Assembly (NCBI GenBank): GCA_905178155.1
Contig: CAJINV010000004.1
Location: 10,001,546 to 10,065,545, forward strand
Reading direction: 5' to 3'
Origin: Amoebophrya sp. A120
Taxonomy: Eukaryota > Sar > Dinophyceae > Syndiniales > Amoebophryaceae
Length of the DNA: 64,000 nucleotides
Shown piece by piece: positions 12,001 to 24,000 of the stretch. Position 1 is the stretch's first letter. Each line of letters begins with the position of its first letter. The position numbers and the translations under genes are program-made. The notes under the pieces are model-generated. The model searched no databases, was not told the DNA's origin, and saw only the letters and a list, made by a program, of their open reading frames with translations.

Positions 12001-15000
12001 CCCCCTCCGCCAAAGAACAAACGTGATCCAACTCCGTCGAATATGAAAAGGACCGAGAAATCTCGCGACCGGGAACTACAACAAAGGGAGCTGCAGCGGG
12101 CGCGCGAGAGGTCCGAGGAACGCCGGAAAAACCGAAGTCGGTACACATTATCCCGTTCCCGCGGGCGCGGCGGGCGCGACAGCAGGTCGCGCGGCCGCCG
12201 CGACAGGAGCCGGGAAAGAGAAGCAAGGCGGAAGGAAGAAGAGAGACAACGGGAAAAGGAGCTGCAAAAAGAAAAATCCGCTGCGGTCACCGTCCTCACG
12301 ACTTCCTCCTCGGCTTTGCGCAAGGAAACTGGGAGCAGTATCGCCCTAGACGTCGAGCACCTCCTGCCCGCGGGGGCGTCTCAGCTCTCGCAGGGGCGCA
12401 GCGCCGTGGCTGCAGTCAAAGAGGACCTGATCCCCTCGAAGCAGCACCAACTGCGGTTCCTTTTCCACGAATTTTGGCAAAACTTCGCCGAGCAGCACGA
12501 CTTGCACAACGATATCATTTGTAAAAACGTCCCCACACCAGACGAGTTGTCATGCAGATTCGCAATGACAGGAACATTTGTAATGCGCATCTCCATGAGA
12601 GGCATTTCTAGTCGTGTTTTGGAATTTGTAATGCTCTAACCAGGATGAGCAGATGGATTTGTGATGCGTTTGTCATTGTCCCTGCTAACATGCACTATAC
12701 TGCGGACTGCAATTTGTGATGCGTGAGTCCCAAAACTTCTATGTTTGTGTTGCAAAATCCGTAGCCATTTTGGCTCAAGCGTGCGGGGGGGGCCAATGTG
12801 GTCCCCCCCACCCGCTGCGCCTATAAATTTAACACGCCAGGAAGTTTCTTTTTTTTTTCCAGCAGAGGCTGGCTGTGGGACGTGGGGCAACGCCGGGGGT
12901 TAGAAATGCAAATAGGATGGTAGTGCGTTCCTATACTTCTCTTGTTTCAAACATTTGTTATTTTTTTGGCCTTTCTTCACGCTTTCTCTTTGTCATTATC
13001 TTTGGATTAGTTTCGCGTCACTTCATTGCACAAGTATTAGAATTCATAATCATCATGGAGAATGGCGCGCGGAGTCGGAAACATTGAAAACGACACCGAG
13101 CTCGACGGAGCCACACGATGGGCGGCGGGGGGCTGCAAGATCTGCGCGTGTCGTTGGTGCCACAGAATGAGGAAGACTAGGCCGCGGGGCATACGCACGC
13201 GGGGGAGGAGGGAGAAAACGGAGGCGAAACGAGAACAAGGGGTGCAGTACGAAAGTGGAGCGAGAATCAGCATGCTCGAGCAGGGGACAAGAGCGGAAAA
13301 GTAAGAAATCGGGAAAAAAAAATGCCGTATACCTGCGCAATTCCTTATATGTGAATAACATGGAGGGTGGGCGGGGTTCTTCACATTTTTGGAAACGCCC
13401 ACCGCCCCGACTAGAATAACTGAATGATGAAAATTGGGGGCCGGGCAAAAAAAAATCCGCTTCTTGACTCTGGGGTGGGGACGTTTTTGCTCAGGATAAA
13501 CGACGGCGCGGACCCCAAGGTCACGGAGGAGGAGGAGTATGACACTGCACAACCTCCCGACGTTCCCTCATTTGTGTTGCACGAACAGCAACACAAGCAA
13601 CAGCAGAAAAGGGGCTTTTGCATGACAAATCTGCATGCGGATTGTAGTACTATTTGAGGTTTCAAAATTTGTCATGCTAGCAGCCCTTACGAGCAAGGCG
13701 TGAGTTTGGTATTTTGCATGACAAATGAGGTGGTGGGGAAGTTGTGCACTGTGATAAGGAAAGACGGCAGGACAAGCGGGACGAGTTTTTGCCGACGAGC
13801 AGGAGGCAGATCACGATTCTGAAGGGCAGGTCGCGCGACCCCCGGGCGCGGCAATTATTGCGGAAGGAAACCCACTATGAACTGCAAAAGTATCGTACTA
13901 GTAGTAATTTTTGCAATACAAATTAGCTCTGCATGACAAATGGAATTTGTCATGCTGTTTTGCCTTGGGATGGAGATTTGTAATGCATTTGCATAACTGC
14001 AATTACTACGAGTGCGATGCTTTTGCACTGCATACCCACCCATACGTGTCGTGGTCGAAGGAGTCCTGGTTGCACCTATCAACTGCAAAAGTGTCTGGGT
14101 CTGGAAGGATGCGAGCTTGTGATGCGCATTTCACAACGCAGTCAGATCTCTCATGCATAGGCAACAAAAGACGTCCATGTACTGTCACCAAAGTGGGGGC
14201 TTTGTCATGCGGATTAAGCAATGCGGAAGCTTCTCGAAATCTGTGATGCTAGGGCTTCCATGACAGACATTCTATGTCATGCAAAAATAGCATGACTCTT
14301 TCAGACACAGCAGACATTTTTGCATTTCATAGCACCACTCCGAGCACGACGATTTCAAAACCGCGGTGCGAGATGTGATGTCGCAGGTCTTTCTGTTCCA
14401 GGATATCAAGAAGCTATCCTGTGCAAAAGTATCGCACTCGTATTGCAATCATGCATTACAAATGTTTTCCTTAAGGTAAATCAGCATTACAAATTTTATT
14501 TCTCATGCTGAGGAAATTTGTAATGCATTTATACGAGTGCGATACTTTTCCAAGTCATAGAAGCGGAAGTCAAAAGAAATCACGATTTTGCAGGCGAACA
14601 GCGAAGACCTGGCGAAGGCGAGTTTGCAAAAAGAGAAAGCGAAAGAGAACGCGAATTGGGGCAAATTGCAGAAGGAGAAGTTGCAAGCTAGCGCTGCTGG
14701 CGGGCAGACGACCACCGGCGGCGGGGGTGGGAACAAGAAGAATAAAAAGCGGCTCAAGGAAGAGGCCGAAGCGCAAGCGCAGGCTGCTTTGGAGGCCGAG
14801 CGACTGCAAGATGAGCGCAACGAGTTTGTAGACAAGTGTATCCGGCTGAACAAGTACGAATTAGTGGTGGTTCGCGAGATCGCCGCGTCTGAATTCGGCT
14901 GTGCGGTAACGAGGTCGATCGCGAAGCCGGGCTACTACGAAATCCGAAACATTTTCCACTACCACCCACTGCCGATCGCGAGCCCCAGTACCAGCTTCAT

Positions 15001-18000
15001 CAAGGACAACAGCTATGCGGGGGGAGGGGGAAAAGAAAGATCATCCCTAAGGTAGTTCAAAAGGTAGTTCTTTATGTTGAGAAATCGCTGCTTCCGGTGG
15101 GGCTGTCGTCGCTAGGTGTTGGGCGCTTGCGCGCGTCGTGGCGGTGGTCCTCGAGCACCCGGCACTAAATCATATATTGCCCGGCTAGTCTTCTACAGCT
15201 GGCGATAAAAATGCCCGGTTATAATTGTTGTGATAATGACCACGTCTTCTCCTGTTCTGCAACAATAAAAATAAAAAATTGAAATTTCGCGGATTCGCGT
15301 TGCAAAATTGGACCACGTCTTCTGTCGTCATGGTCCAATAAAAATAAAATTTTAAAATTTCGCGGATTTGTGTTGCGAAATTAAAAGAGCTCAACGTGTG
15401 TCATGGGTCAATAAAAGTAAAATTTTGAAATTCCGCAGCTTCATGTTTCAAAATTGAAACACCTTCTCGGGTGTCGCGCTTCAATAAAAATAAAATTTTG
15501 AAATTCCGCTGATTCCTGTTCCAAAATTGAAGCACATGCTCAAACGTTTTGCTTCAATAAAAACAAAATTTTGAAATTTCGCGGATTCCGTTTGAAAAAA
15601 GGCGACTCCTCCTGTGTTTTCGCTTTCGTGGCTGTGCAAATAAAAATAAAACTTTCAAATTTCGCGGTCTTCTTCAGAACCAACCGACGAAATATCGTGG
15701 ACTGGTAGTCGGGATGATCATTCTTTCCCCCTTCCTCCCTTCCATATCCCTCTCGCGTCCAACAACCTAACGAAGGCGACGAAACGAGCACTAGGCGCAT
15801 CCATCTCCGAGTTCGCGAAGCGCTGCCACCCGTTTGCCCGGCTGATGGCGTTCGCAAGAGAAATACAGCGGTTGGAGCGGTTGGAGTACGCGAAAGCGAC
15901 TCAGAATAAGGACATGGAGCAGAGAAACACGCTGCCCGAGAACGACAAGAACACGCAGATAAAACTCGCGGACTACGACATGAAGTGCGCGGCGGTCGCG
16001 GTGAATGCGCGGGGACGAAAATGGCAGCAATACAGGACGGTGGAAAAGACGAAATTACCGATGATCGAGCAGTTATTCACGTACATCAACAAGGAGAAAT
16101 TTTCCGTCCCGTATTCCGCAACGGAGAGCAACTTTTTGGACAAAAACGTCGATGAAGAATTCACCGTCGACCCTGCTTATCCTGTGCAAAAGTATCGTAT
16201 TCGCAACATGTAGGGGTGTGAGGTGTGCGTGCGCGCGCGCGTGCGTTTTGCGTGTTTTTGCGCGCGCGCGCGCGTTTTGTGGCGCGTTTGCGCGTGCGCG
16301 CGCGCGCGCGGAGCTGCGTTTTTGCGCGCACGCGCGCACGCACGCACGCACATATCCCCAGTCTTTATCTCCTTCTCAATCGCACGCGCGCGCGCGCGCG
16401 CACGCACACCTTCCTGCTCACCTTCCTGCGCGCACGAGCGCGCGCGCGCGCGCGCGCACGCACACCTTCCTGCTCACCTTCCTGCGCGCACGAGCGCGCG
16501 CGCGCGCGCGCGCACGCACACCTTCCTGCTCACCTTCCTGCGCGCACGCGCGCGCGCGCGCACATCTTCCTGCTCACCTTCCTGCGCGCATGAGCGCGCG
16601 CGCGCGCGCGCGCGCACACGGGGAGGGGACGCGCGCGCGCGCGCGCGCTCCTGTGCGCCGCGCGCGCGCGCGCGCGCACACGGGGGTGTGGAGGAGGCGC
16701 GCGCGCGCGCGCGCACACGGGGAGGGGACGCGCGCGCGCGCGCGCGCACACCTTCCTGCGCGCACGCGCGCGCGCGCGCACGCACACCATCCTGCGCGCA
16801 CGCGCGCGCGCGCGCACGCACACCATCCTGCGCGCACGCGCGCGTGCGCGCACGGGGATGGGGATGTGACGCGCGTGAGCGGGCGCACGCACGCACGAAC
16901 GCAGGCGACAGAGCGTTCACAGTCGTTCTTGTCGCTTGGAAAAGGTATCTGTGCGTGAAGGCTACAAAGGTCCATGATATTAATTGGATCGCGGCGCGAA
17001 TCTGCGGTCGGATGCGGTACGGTGTCAGTCTTTTCTGTGCAGCAAGGGCGGGCCCATATGCGGCGCACCAAGAGCGGGCCCACCATGAGATAGTTGGACG
17101 CGCACAGCCCGATGCAGCACAGGTGGGCCCCAACTTGGCCTTCAACCTCTACCGGGAGCAGCGCGTCCTTGTTCGCGGTTCGCGGTTTATGTCTTGGCCC
17201 ATTTCATCAACCACCGGGGGCATCAACCCCACCAACCGAGGCACAGCAGCGGCTACCATTAGCCAGGCACAGAGCAGGCGAGGGGAGGGGCAGGCAGGCA
17301 GCCGCCGCTGTCCCGAGCCGCCGCTGGCTCGCGGGCCGGGCAATTTCATCAGCCACATCAGCCGGCCAGGCGCAGGGCACGCAGGCAAAGGGGCGGGCAG
17401 ACAAGGGCATGTCCACCTTAATCAGACAGCCAGCCAGCCCGCGACCCATGGACCCATTTGGACACCCTCGGACCGATGGGCCGCCGCTGACTCGTGAGAT
17501 CGCCGGGGAGCGTCGCTGACCGGAGGGCCGCCGCTGACAGACTCACAGCTGACTCGTGGGGCCGCCGCTGACCAATGAGGCCTCCGCTGGCGAAGGGGCC
17601 ACCGCCCAGCAAGGGGCCGCCGCTGACTAAGGGGCTGACAATGGGGCCGCGCCGCTGCCCCTGGTTCGGGGACTGCCCATAACAAAGGAGCCGCCACTGA
17701 CCAGAGGGCCGCCCCTGAGTGACCAGTGGCGCCGCCGCTGACTAAGGGGCCGCCGCTGACCACGGGGCCGGCGCTGACTAAGGGGCCACCATTGAGTAAG
17801 ATGCCACCGCCTACCAATGGGGCCGCCGCTGACTAAGGGGCCACCGCTGGCCAGAGCGCCGCCGCTGACTCCCGGGGGGGGCCGCCGCTGACCAGTGGCG
17901 CCGCCGCTGACTAAGGGGCCGCCGCTGACCACGGGGCCGGCGCTGACTAAGGGGCCACCATTGAGTAAGATGCCACCGCCTACCAATGGGGCCGCCGCTG

Positions 18001-21000
18001 ACTAAGGGGCCACCGCTGGCCAGAGCGCCGCCGCTGACTCCCGGGGGGGGCCGCCGCTGACCAGTGGCGCCGCCGCTGACTAAGGGGCCGCCGCTGACTG
18101 AGGGGCCGCCGGTGACTAAGATGCCGCCGCTTACCAATGGGGCCACCGCTGGCCAGAGCGCCGCCGCTGACCAGAGGGCCGCCCCTGACCAGTGGCGCCG
18201 CCGCGGACTATGGGGCCGCCTCTGACTAAGGGGCCGCCGCTGCCTAAGGGGCCGCCGATGACTAAGATGCCGCCGCTTACCAATGGGGCCGCCGCTGACT
18301 AAGGAGCCGCCGCTGGCCAGAGGGCCGCCGCTGACTAAGGGGCCGCCACTGACGGAGGGGCCGCCGCTGACCAATGGGGCCGCCGTTGATCAGTGGGGCC
18401 GCCGCTGACTAGAGGCCCGCCGCTGACTCCTGGGGCCGCCGGCGACTCCGGAGGCCGCCGCTGGCTCAACCAGCGCCAGGCACGTCCATTCACCAACCAG
18501 CGCCAGGCACGCTCCACGCCCGGGAGCCAGCCCCTACTACCCAACCCACACCCGCTCCGCCACGAGGCACCGGCGGCTGCCTGCCTACCCCCGGCGCCTG
18601 GCAGCTCGAGCAGATGCAGGCAGGCAGCCGCTTCTGACTCGTGCCGCCGCTGACGCCGCTGCCTCGTGACAGCCGCCGCAGACTCGACTCGTGCCGCCAC
18701 TGGGCCGAGCCGCCGCTGACTCGTTCCGCCGCTGGCTCGTGACGGCCCACCGCTGAGCCTTCAGCCGACGCAAACTCCTGCTTGCATCACTCCTGCTTGC
18801 ATCGGACGGTCCGAGGGTGGGTGGGGTGGTGGTGGGGTTGATGCCCCCGGTGGTTGATGAAATGGGCCAAGATCAACCTGCCACAGTAGAACAACCTGGC
18901 CACAGAAGCAAGCACGCACCCAAGCAACCGCGCAAGCGAAACGCGCTCCCAGGCAAGAGCGCGGGTAGGACATTGCGTCTGGAGGGCAACAGGAATAGAA
19001 AGAGCGTCCTTCAGGCGCAAGCCTGCCGTCGGGAGTAGCTTGGCAACGCTCGGCCTTTGGAGCCTTCACGCACAGATACCTTTTTCAACCACCAAGAGCG
19101 GTGGACTGCTCCGTCTCCTCCCCATCCACGTGCGTGCGCGCGCGCGTCTCCTCCTCATCCCCGTGTGCGCGCGGGAGCGCGCGCGCGCCTCCTCCGCATC
19201 CCCGTCTGCGCGCGGGAGCGCGCGCGCGCGCGTCCCCTCCACATCCCCGTGTGCGCGCGCGCGCCGCGCACAGGAGCGCGCGCGCGCGCGCCCCCCCCCC
19301 GTGTGCGCGCGCGCGCGCGCGCAGCGCACAGGAGCGCGCGCGGGAGCGCGCGCGCGCGCGCACCTCCTCCTGGTCCCCCTCCCCGCGCGCGCGCGCGCCC
19401 CCCACCATAGCGCGCGCGGGAGCGCGCGCGCGCGCGTCCCCTCCGCATCCCCGTGTGCGCGCGCGCGCGCGCGGCGCACAGGAGCGCGCGCGGGAGCGCA
19501 AGCGCGCGCGCGCCTCCTCTTGGTCCCCGTGTCCGCGCGCGCGCGCGCCGCGCACCGGAGCGCGCGCGGGAGCGCGCGCACACACATCTCACACACCTGG
19601 CTGAAAAGCGTGCGTGCGCGCGTGCGCGCAAAAACGCAGCTCCGCGCGCGCGCGCGCACGCGCAAACGCGCCACAAAACGCGCGCGCGCGCGCAAAAACA
19701 CGCAAAACGCACGCGCGCGCGCACGCACACCTCACAGCTTTACATGTCCCGTATTCGTATAAATGCAAGTCTTGCATTGCAAATCTTTGTCTTAAGGTAA
19801 ATCCGCATTACAAATTTTTATTTTATTTCTCATGCTGAGAAAATTTGTAATGCATTTATACGAGTACGATACTTTTGCAGTTCATACTGCTGTGGACGTC
19901 TTGGAGAAGTTGCTGTCTCCGATGGAATATGGATTGCAAAAGTGTCTGGGTCTGGAAGAATGCAAGATTTGTGATGCAGGTTTTCCAGGACCCATGAGGT
20001 CTGGAATGCAAGACCCAGCATGACAGATTCTTTGAGATCTCTATCATGCCTTTCCTGCATGAGAGACTCCCTCTCAACTTGGTCAAAAGCGGACAGCTTT
20101 TGGTACTCACGCAACACAGATTTTTGCATCATTCAGATTTAGCATCACAAGTTCCAACCCTTCCAGACCCAGACATTTTTACATTTGATATGGAAGGCGC
20201 AGTGGTGGTTGAGAAGGATGCTGGAATATCCTCTGTTGCAGCGGCGGGAGACAATCACAATTCCAATTCCGCTACCGCCGCGAAGAGTAAAACTAAAAAA
20301 CACGAGAAGATTGTCAAAACCACAGTTCGCAACTGTATCAACGCGTGGCTGAAGTCTCCCCACGTCGGCCCGGGCGCCCCGTTTCTCAGCAAGCGGACAA
20401 AGATCGGCCCGAGCGGGGTGAGTGTGGATAGTGCTAGTGGTAAATTACTTACAACCGCAAATCCGAGTTTGGTGAAGCACGCCTACAAACTGTTTCAGGA
20501 AGACCGGCTGAAGGCGTTGGCGATCCACGGGGTAGTATCTTATGGGACGGGAGCGGGGGGCGCGCGGGGGCTGGGAACTGCGCCCTCAATCGCGGGGGAG
20601 TGGATCAACGCAGAAGTGCTGTTCGCGATCGTACTAGAAAAAGAATATTGAAAGCAATTTGTTGAATATAATGCGCTCTTCATCACGTAGCAACGTCTGA
20701 ATTTGAATTCGCTGAGTATAATTACTTATGAAGATCGAGATTCCCGCTTTCATCATGCGACTGATGCCTGAAAAATTTTGTGTAGCAGAATTTTGTCAAA
20801 AAAAATATCACAGGTTGCCGTCTTCAACCACAACCTGCTGATCGCCCTGCTCCAGTACGACGTCCGTTCCGCCAAAGCCCGTCGTTGGGCGGACTGCATT
20901 GCGTCTCTGCGACGTTATTTCATGATTCGGATTGCGGCGGAGACGAATATGATTCAGTTCCGAGCGATGATTAACCACGAGGAGGTGCACTGGGCGAAGC

Positions 21001-24000
21001 AGCTGCAGAACTTCCTCCTCTGCCGCACGGGGACAAAGCACACCATGGAAGAGGTTTTCGCGGTCAGGTACGGCTGGCGCGTGCAAGACTTCTTCCAGCA
21101 GCTCAACCAGGGGAACAATGCAGCTGGTGCGACTGGAGCAGTAGAACAGGGCAAGAAGGACGACACGACTGGCACTAAGGCTCTTGCTGGGATGAAAATA
21201 GATCAGCAGCAGCTCGCAACAGTGGGCGCAGGAGGGGCTGCGGCCCCTACTAGTACTACTACTGCTAAAATGCTGAACATGAATTACTTCAGCTATGACG
21301 AGGTTCTCGCCCAGGGGCTGAAGACTTTGCTCGCGAAATTAATGACGGGGTTGAAACTCCTCGGGGACAACCCCTTGCAAAACTCCTTTCTCAACCGCGA
21401 AGCGGTGATCGCCTCCATGATTGTCAACACCGGGCCGCCCACGGCGCCGAATTCGGTGAAGAAGCTGAATGTTTTATCTTCTCCGGATTTGAAGTTTCCT
21501 GCGATAAAAACAGCCTCGAAGCAGGCCGCGATTTTGAACGTCAAAGGTGCGAATTTGATATCGAGCGCGTCCTCCGCGTCGAGCGAAGAGAAGAACCATA
21601 TCAAAGATGAAGAGTATGAAGAGGAAAACAAGCACTACACCGAGTGGCCCTTGAAGAGAAAATTTGAGCGGATGCACTGCCTCGTCTCCGCGATGCGGGA
21701 GTTGGGAAAGCAAATTCTTCGAATCTGCGTGCCGGTGAACATGCGGGACGAGTGGCTGCGCGAAGTTTCCTACCTTCGCTTCTCGCACGAGTACCACTTC
21801 TGCAACCGCATGGGCGCGCGGCAGGAGAGGGCGTTGTTCCAACACGGTGAGGGGGGCACGAACCGAACCAGCAGCGCGGTTCGCCACCCCGCTGGGTACT
21901 TGCAATACAGCAAGAACACGGCACAAATACCGGGGGCCGGACCCGCACATGTGGTGTCGTTTTCCGGTTCAGCGGCACAGGGTCAACAACAGCAGCAGCG
22001 GCCGGGGACCAAATTCGGGCCGCCGATGACAAGAACTGCGCAGATGGCGGCGGGCACCAGTACGAACTACAGCCAATTCAACGAGGTGAACAACGTGAAC
22101 GACTTATTGCACCAGAAGGAGGAAGAGGAAAAATTAGACGACGAATTCCAGCTAATTGCGTTCGACGAAGACCTGTACCAAGAAAGGCTCAAGGAGCGGA
22201 TGAACACCTTCCCGCACATCTATGATCCGGGGTACTGCAGTTCTATCGAGATCAACGGGAAGAAGCTCCGACTGGCTTCCTCCGCCGCGCACGGCTTAGC
22301 CGCGTCGCAGCTTGTTGGCGGTAGTAGTACCTTCGGAAATAAGGTACCCGCGGCGAGTCCGACGTTGGTGGAGGGGGATGGAAGTGGCAATACGTCCGAT
22401 GCGTTGGTGGATTTTATCTACCAGTAGGCAATACAAATTTCCCGTACATGTACAAGATGCAACACAAATTTCACCAATTTGGAGCGTAATAAAACTTGTC
22501 ATGCTATTAAACTAGGATCGAAGCAAAGTTTTGTCATGCGGAGACGGCATTTGTACGTGTACGGGAAATTTACTGTGGATAACCAGGCGTTGCACTACCA
22601 CGTCTCCTCCACCGGTGCTGGCAATGGGGCGGGGCTTCATGGAGGAAATGTAGGAGGAACTACATCAAGCTCTTCTATGTCCATGATGGGAAGCGAACAG
22701 ATTCTCCACCCAGAGCCAGTGGATTGCATTCTCGTCCGCGGGCCCGCGGGGTGTGGGAAGTCGACCCAGATCCCGCACGCGTTACTGGAGCGGATCCCGC
22801 CCGGACAGAAAATTCTCTGTCTGGTCCCCTACAAGGTCACCGCGATGTCGCTGGCGAACCGGGTTGCTTGGTACCGGGGACAGCGGGTCGGGAACTCCGT
22901 GGGCTACCACTGCGAAAACGAGCAAAACGTCTCGTTCGCGACGAATCTGATCTTTGTCACCCCGGAGATTTTGCTCCGCTATCTCCAGGCTGGTGCGATG
23001 TACGGGATGGACGATGAGGACGCGTTTGACAGCGGCCGTGGGACGAAGGTGTCCGCGAGTCTCTTGCCAGAGGTGAACTATGTCATCATCGACGAGTTGC
23101 AGATGTTCGGCGCGCAGGGCGTTTCGCTCTCCTACGAGCTTGCGGTTGTTGCCCTGCGGGAGGTTTGCCGGAGACGCAAGCTGGGCGCCGACGGCAAAGG
23201 ATCCTTCTCTATGACGGCAAACCCGCTGAAGATCATCGGTCTGTACTCCGACGGCGGGTCACAGTTCCCGGACCACGAGCGGATTGCGAATTTCTTGCAG
23301 TTCGCAAGGTTTGAGATGACGCGGCTGCTGCCGGCGGAGGTGCGGAAGATGGTGTTTTCCTTGCACCACAGCGTGCACAAGTTCGGCACGGAACAGGCAC
23401 GGAACTTCGAAACGGACGAGAACATGCAGAATGAGAAGAAAAACTACATCCCGACGTTGATCGTGGCGGTGCAACACCGGGTCGCGGCGAAGAAATTCAA
23501 GGCACTGAAGGACAACTTCTCGACTGCGGCCGATTTGCTCCTCGACAGTCAGTTGCCGAGCTTCATCGCACCGTCGGCCAAAACGGAGGACCGCGTGCAA
23601 CGGGTGGAGCAGTTCTTGGAGGACCCGAACGCGGATTTGAGCGCCAAATTGCTGTTCACATCGAAACACCTAGAGGGGTTGTCAAAGTCGCAACGGAAAA
23701 AGCTGACGCTCCGGATCAAGGACGCCCACGTCCCTCTACTCGAGCGCCGGGCGAAGATGCATGAGGCGATGGAGAAACTGAAGCAGCACGAAAAGGAATA
23801 CCCCGCGGAGAAGCTCGCGAACATGAAGAAGCAGAAACGGAAAACCCAGAATAGAACCCGGGAGAAACTGAGGCAGGAAGCGAAAAAGTTACGGGAAGCC
23901 TACGAAAACAGCCTGCCCACGTCGAAGAAGGAGCGGGAGGTACAACTTCATCATGCACAGGTAGTCGGAATAAATAAATCCACAAGCTGGATGAACATGA

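Larger units (their letters stand above)
16204..19749. mobile_element. 3.5-kb palindromic CG-rich element nested in an introner
   Basis: Flanked by CGTATTCG at 16196-16203 and 19750-19757; the second copy continues the interrupted family A arm. The ends are inverted: ACATGTA, a short spacer, then GTGAGGTGTGCGTGCGC on the left mirrors the right end. Further inverted matches occur inward, at about 16945-16975 with 19053-19085 and at 17192-17233 with 18828-18872. The centre is a GGGCCGCCGCTGACTAAG satellite. No transposase frame is visible, so it looks non-autonomous. The long Arg/Ala frames here are CG-repeat artefacts. Confidence 0.85.
16178..19886. mobile_element. Introner, family A, split by a 3.5-kb element
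   Basis: The outer introner is TATCCTGTGC...GCAGTTCATA with direct repeat CTGCT at 16173-16177 and 19887-19891. Without the nested element it would be about 155 bp, the normal family A size. Joined reading TVDPAVDVLEKLL. Confidence 0.9.

Noticed and set aside
12762-13451. Inverted ends for the 690-bp insert
   Set aside because: The left end TAGCCATTTTGGC and the right end GGGCCGGGCAAAAA do not complement each other, so a DNA-transposon reading was dropped.
16152-17497. Long Arg/Ala-rich frames on both strands over the CG tracts
   Set aside because: Alternating CGCG/CGCA codes for RARARA or ARARAR in any frame. It lies inside a nested element within an intron.
17422-18374. Gly/Gln/Arg repeat frames on the minus strand
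   Set aside because: Direct translation of the 18-bp satellite unit; no start context or exon evidence.
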